In this document: piece after piece, positions 60,070 through 64,000 of the stretch
How positions within the stretch are numbered: position 1 is the stretch's first letter
Layout: each line of letters starts with the position of its first letter
Translations under genes and position numbers: made by a program
The notes under the pieces: generated by a model
Database searches by the model: none
Told to the model about the DNA's origin: nothing
The model's input: the letters and a program-made list of their open reading frames with translations, nothing else
From: Fomitopsis serialis
Lineage: Eukaryota; Basidiomycota; Agaricomycetes; Polyporales; Fomitopsidaceae
Assembly: GCF_022376445.1 (NCBI RefSeq)
Contig: NW_025955015.1
Span: 124,001-188,000, forward strand
DNA: 64,000 nucleotides
Reading direction: 5' to 3'

Positions 60070-61652
60070 ATGCTTGTGGCGAAGAAAGCCAAGGAGGACG
60101 ACAATAAGATGGACCTCGATGACGAGGGTGCCCCACCGCGCAAGCCCGAATGGAAGCTCGACGCCATGAGCATGTCCCCTGCGTTGCCCGAGGCTGCGTC
60201 GAGCGGCCCAGAGATCCCGCTGTCCCTCAAGCTCGGCATGCAATTCGCCTTCTCGGTGCTCGCGCACGCCCTCAGGAAACCGATGCGCAAGTACTCGCCA
60301 TTAGACCGCTCGACGCTCAACCCATATATCACCGTACTGCTCACTTTCCTTGCGACCGCCGCCAAGGACACGCAGGCGCTGGCCGCCATGGACCGCTTCA
60401 TCCCCTGGGAAGATTCGCCACGTTCCTCACCGCCATCCCGCGCCGTCTCGTACCGCGAGCAGCAGAAGGAGCGCAGCGACCGCACGGACCTGCTGCCGAG
60501 CGAGTGCAACCCCCTTCCGGAAGACTGGTGTCTCCGCGGCTTTGGTTCCCGCGGTTTTCTGGGACCAGGAGACGAACACCGAGGAGAGGAACGTCGAGGT
60601 GGGCGTCCGGACAAGAGCGAGGGCGGTGACCAGCTGGACGGTATCTTCGAGGACGAGCGGGGCGAATACGAGGCTGCGAACGAGCCCAGCAAGCGCTGGG
60701 CCCGCGTCGCGCGCGCTGGCCTGAAGATCGCAAAGCATGTGGGCGAGTTCGCGTACTATCCGGCTGCGAATGAGGAGCAGAAGGGCCAGTGGAAGGTCGA
60801 GGGCATGCTTCCCGCGAGGGTCGAGAGGTGGCAGGAGGAGGAAAGGCGAGAGCGCGAGGAGGAAGAGCGGCGCCTCAGAGGCCGCTAGTGGAACGAGGAT
60901 TCGTTGGATGTCGACGATGAAGATGGTCTCGCGGCAGAAGAGTCCACGATTGACAGCGAGGATGACGAGATTGATACGCCCGATATCCAGGCCCTGAAGG
61001 TATGCTTGGTCTCATGTTGGGCTGGCAGAGGTGTTGATCGGTTTATTGCCAGGCTCGTCGGCAATATCTACAGTGTCTCCTGGAATTATCTGCTCAGGGT
61101 CGCACCTCCCCACCGATTCCTCGATGCTGCCCTCGAGGGCCACAATCTCGCAAGCCAGCATGCCCTCGCAGCTCCGTCCGGGTCATCCTTAGCTATTCTA
61201 TCCTCGTCATCGACACGAACATCCTTCTTTCTTCGCTCGCAATTAAACCTTCTCTGGTCGAGCACATTCAGTAGACAGTGGTAGTTCCTCTCCCCATGAT
61301 CATGGAGCTCGACGGCCTGCCAAGCAAGAAGGCATACCGCGCGCTCATCGAGAAGCCGCAGGCCGTGACCTCTACCGCACTCTCGTCTGCTCTTAGTTCC
61401 TCGCCGATGGCCCTGCTCACCAACCCAGTAGTTGCGGGCTCCCAGGTCGACGTGCTATGCCTACCGCCACCGAACGGCTGCCGGAGCTGTCGGATGGAGC
61501 TCTGGCTGGAGAAGGCATGCTGGAGGCAGATTGCTTGCGAGTGGTATGTGAAGGCGAAGAAGGCTGGTGGAAATAATGAGAACACGAATGGCAATAACAA
61601 GGGTATTGTACAGCAAAGTCAATTCAGACGGGATGACAAGCTACATACATGA
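60070..61652 (+). pseudogene. EST1/EBS1-like PIN-domain gene, C-terminal part, with stops and frame shifts
   Basis: Resembles the C-terminal half of fungal EST1/EBS1/SMG-type proteins. Blocks: PLSLKLGMQFAFSVLAHALR, LNPYITVLLTFLATAAKDTQ, REQQKERSD and NPLPEDWCLRGF, RWARVARAGLKIAKHVGEFA, EERREREEEERRLRGR. After an intron (61000-61052) comes ARRQYLQCLLELSAQG and the PIN start YSILVIDTNILLSSLAIKPS, then TVVVPLPMIMELDGLPSKKA. The first PIN Asp is present (about 61212). Breaks: an in-frame TAG at 60886-60888 and another at 61272-61274, the latter where relatives known to me have Trp, and a compensated frame shift at about 60410-60460 (the alternative frame reads FATFLTAIPRRLV). Later PIN motifs are not found. 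The N-terminal half of such proteins is missing or unrecognised. Probably a decaying copy. Confidence 0.6.
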
Positions 61653-61753
61653 CATTCGGGTTGCCTGATGGCACAAGAACGGGGATTTTGACGAGAAGTA
61701 GCACAGGTGACACAGGTACTATAGCTATTACAATCAGTGACGAAGTATATTGA

Positions 61754-63431
61754 TCAGTCCGTTCCGGTGAGGTCGATTGTACCGTCGGGCAGCACCATGT
61801 AGAAGAGAGGATCGTCAGAAAACGTCAGGTCAATGGTAGCCTTTGCGTCGCCTGCGTCAGTCGATGCGATACTGATGACATCGTCGTCTGCGACCGTGGG
61901 CTTGGTGGCAGCTGTTGCTGATGTTAGTACAACTTGAAGAGGGCAGCATGATTCAGTGAGCATACTTACCCTTGCCTTTACCAGCCTTCGACGAAGCTTC
62001 AGTGTGCTGGTCATTGAAGAACAAGTCGATAGAACCTTCTGAGATGCTGTAATCAATACATCGGAGGCCCCGAGCCCAGAATAACGCTTACAAACCTTCA
62101 AGTTGGCTCGGCGACGCGAGTCTGTTGTTAGAGCCACCCGCAATGGGGGAAAGAGATCTGCCCTCGTAGGAAGTCGCGAGAAGGTATCCTAGCTCTATGT
62201 CATCCGAGGATTCGACCCGGCCAGTGCAATCGTGCTTCAGCAAGACGTTGCGGCCCATGCACCTGTTGCAAAGGCGGCATTTGCCCATGACCCGGGTAAG
62301 ATCCGCAGGGCTAACTCCCAGTGCAGACTCGTCCAGGAGCCCGAGTATCGTGCTCGTCACGTCATCCTCAGAAGGCAACAGTTCGCGCCGACTCGTAGTA
62401 CTGTGCCATAACGCAGCTGCCGACTCGTTGCTCGGACCTGTGTATCTTTGCATTAATCATTGATGACTAACTGCAGGTCTTCGTATAACTCACCGGCTTC
62501 TGCGGGAGCGCCTGTCGCCACTGCAAAATGAATGCTGCTCGGCGACGACCATGCGGATGACAAAGGTGTCAGGGGTGACAGTGATCCGGTCGATGGTAGC
62601 CCCACTCCAACGAGAGCAGCACTGCCAGGAGCACCGCGCCCTGCAGGAGAATCAGTGAAGTACATGCATATTCAGTGACACATGGCTTGGCACTTACCAG
62701 TCCTGGTCGGTGTCATTGGCAGTCCTACATGCCCGAAGTGATAAATAAGACAACTCAGACAAGTATTCAAAACTGTAGTACATACCCTCGATGAGACCGT
62801 TGTGTTGCCTTCTCGGGAATACTTCAAGGACAAGACTCTCGGTCCAGATATCAGCCGACTGTAGGACATCATTGATGTTGACTGTTTGCAGAAAGGAAAG
62901 GTTACCTTTATGAACATCGAGATACATACAGGATCACTCACCGAAATACGAGCAGTGCCCTCCATCCCGGCCATAAGATCGGCAGCCGAGACAAGGCGAG
63001 CCAGCATGAACACCAGTCCTCGGAACGAACACTCGTGGTGGACGAGAGTGGTGCATGCCATGGACAAGGTCACAGAAACATCGCATACCGTCAGGCCAGC
63101 ACCGCTCCCTCGAAAACCGTTCAAGTGCATCAGGTGGGACGACTTCTCCATCATCGTAGCAAGGGCTAGAGATCAAAGAGTGTATTAGTCATAATGAGAG
63201 ACTCGCACAAATATTATGTATTACTTACTATCCAACAACGTCCAAAGACTGAGTGTCGCAGTTGAAGCTGAGTAGTTGGCCAGCAGTCTTCAGTTCGGCC
63301 TTCAAGACTCGCTCTGCAGGCGACAGAGTCCGAATACAAGGGGCGAGTCGGGTTATTGGAGCAGAGGAAGAGCGAGAGTGGTACGGTGTCATGGCCGAGC
63401 CACGGAGCCTAGGGTGAGTCGTGCGAATCAT
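61754..63431 (-). CDS. unrecognised Cys-rich protein, intact multi-exon gene
   Basis: Function unknown. The minus-strand chain from ATG 63431 to TGA 61754 has eight or so exons with consistent frames. N-terminus: Arg/Ser-rich (MTPYHSRSSSAPITRLAP) then a helix PAERVLKAELKTAGQLLSFN. The second exon (about 62942-63170) has a Cys/His-rich module: PCYDDGEVVPPDALERFSRE, CWPDGMRCFCDLVHGMHHS, RPPRVFVPRTGVHAGSPC, LGCRSYGRDGGHCSYF. The CxC...G...CxxC...CxxF order recalls a GRF-type zinc finger, which is only a suggestion. Later parts are Ser/Pro-rich (GVGLPSTGSLSPLTPLSSAW), followed by a second small Cys cluster (KCRLCNRCMGRNVLLKHDC) and an acidic C-terminus (FYMVLPDGTIDLTGTD) with two SUMO-interaction-like hydrophobic/acidic patches (DVISIAS, TIDLTFSDD). 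Confidence 0.7.
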
Positions 63432-63616
63432 AGCTAGTGCGAAAGGCGGGATCGTCAGAGGACTTGGATAGAGCTGGCGGGGGACTCTGTCGAACAAGTG
63501 CTTCCGAACGCTTTATATATGAGGTATACCTCTTGCTACAGTGTCACAGTAACTCGATGCTCTGCAGCACAAAAAAACGAAATGTTGCAGTCACACTCTG
63601 TTACGACCTCAAGGCC

Positions 63617-63775
63617 TCCCACTGACAGCGGGGACGATCGTATTCCAGAATCGACTGCATGAGCTGTCAAACATTGGGGGTGATCGTATTCGAGAATCGA
63701 ACAGAACTGCACGAGGCCCGCTGACAGCAGAGACGATCTTAGTTACGAATTGAACTAAGTACACGAGGCTCGCCT
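63617..63775 (+). repeat. imperfect tandem repeat, three units of about 51-55 bp
   Basis: Units share CTGACAGCRGRGACGATC or GGTGATCGTATTC..GAATCGA(A)C and end CACGAGGC(C/T). Copies start near 63620, 63673 and 63720. Confidence 0.6.
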
Positions 63776-63879
63776 GTGCGATGGGCTCTGGATGTTCCAT
63801 ATGAGGAGTGTCCGCAAATGGAGGGGGGGCGCGGGAAATGGTACCTGATTTGGAGGGATCGCGCCCTCTGTCCGAATTG

Positions 63880-64000
63880 TGCCAGTCCTCATTCGGGACT
63901 GACAGCTTCTGTCAAGATTGACGTGGCACGCGCGGTGGACGCGTCCAGGCCTGACGTCATTCTGTGGGACGGCCGGCCAGCCCGCACAGTCCGGGGACTG
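63880..64000 (+). repeat. dispersed, formerly coding repeat (copy 2), cut by the window edge
   Basis: Shares at least 20 identical bases, and similarity over about 45 bp, with the minus strand near 41229. Open frame through the edge: KWYLIWRDRALCPNCASPHS, then a segment with DVILWDGRPA. The CxxC and the WDGRP segment are shared with copy 1. The full element extends beyond this window, so its type is unknown. Confidence 0.5.

Overview
The window is nuclear DNA of a filamentous basidiomycete, most likely an agaricomycete close to the polypores. The reasons are short GT-AG introns of about 45-100 bp in almost every gene, high GC, gene order on both strands with small spacers, and transposon families typical of mushroom genomes (a CxC2-type KDZ transposase and a fungal MULE with a SWIM zinc finger). 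No rRNA, tRNA or CRISPR was recognised.

Layout. 0.6-14.9 kb is gene-dense: OXA1-type mitochondrial insertase (-), translation elongation factor 1-beta (+), histone chaperone ASF1 (+), an F-box protein (+), the Hsp70 exchange factor FES1 (-), and two multi-pass membrane proteins (+). 14.9-18.5 kb has no supportable gene. 18.5-26 kb holds ornithine aminotransferase (-), a DHHC palmitoyltransferase (-), a small Rpp14/Pop5-like RNase P subunit (+) and DCN1 (-). 26-39.5 kb is gene-poor apart from one proline/histidine-rich protein (31.1-32.0 kb, -). An MPP6-like exosome cofactor (-) sits at 39.5-40.4 kb. 40.4-57.6 kb is a transposon block. 60-61.7 kb carries a broken PIN-domain gene (+), 61.8-63.4 kb an unrecognised Cys-rich gene (-), and the last 500 bp repeats.

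The main discovery is the nested transposon at 42.5-56.8 kb. An intact 969-codon MULE transposase gene is split by an insertion of about 11 kb placed exactly inside one of its introns. The insertion (43252-54245) has 113-bp terminal inverted repeats differing at two positions, set back 23 nt from both ends, and is flanked by a 7-bp direct repeat AAGGACC. Inside are four complete genes: a 10-exon KDZ transposase (1176 aa), a 300-aa protein ending in an RNase H1 N-terminal (RNA:DNA hybrid-binding) domain, a 724-aa protein on the other strand, and a 235-aa protein with a basic start. It thus reads as a cargo-bearing KDZ element captured in a MULE intron. A separate 653-bp TA-flanked MITE lies 135 bp downstream of the MULE gene.

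Several conserved host genes (OXA1, FES1, ornithine aminotransferase, MPP6, both membrane proteins, the proline-rich gene) need one or more single-base frame changes to read through, often at homopolymers. The transposon genes, EF-1-beta, ASF1, DCN1 and Rpp14 read cleanly. This could be residual assembly indels or real decay. Positions of exons in the affected genes are therefore less certain.
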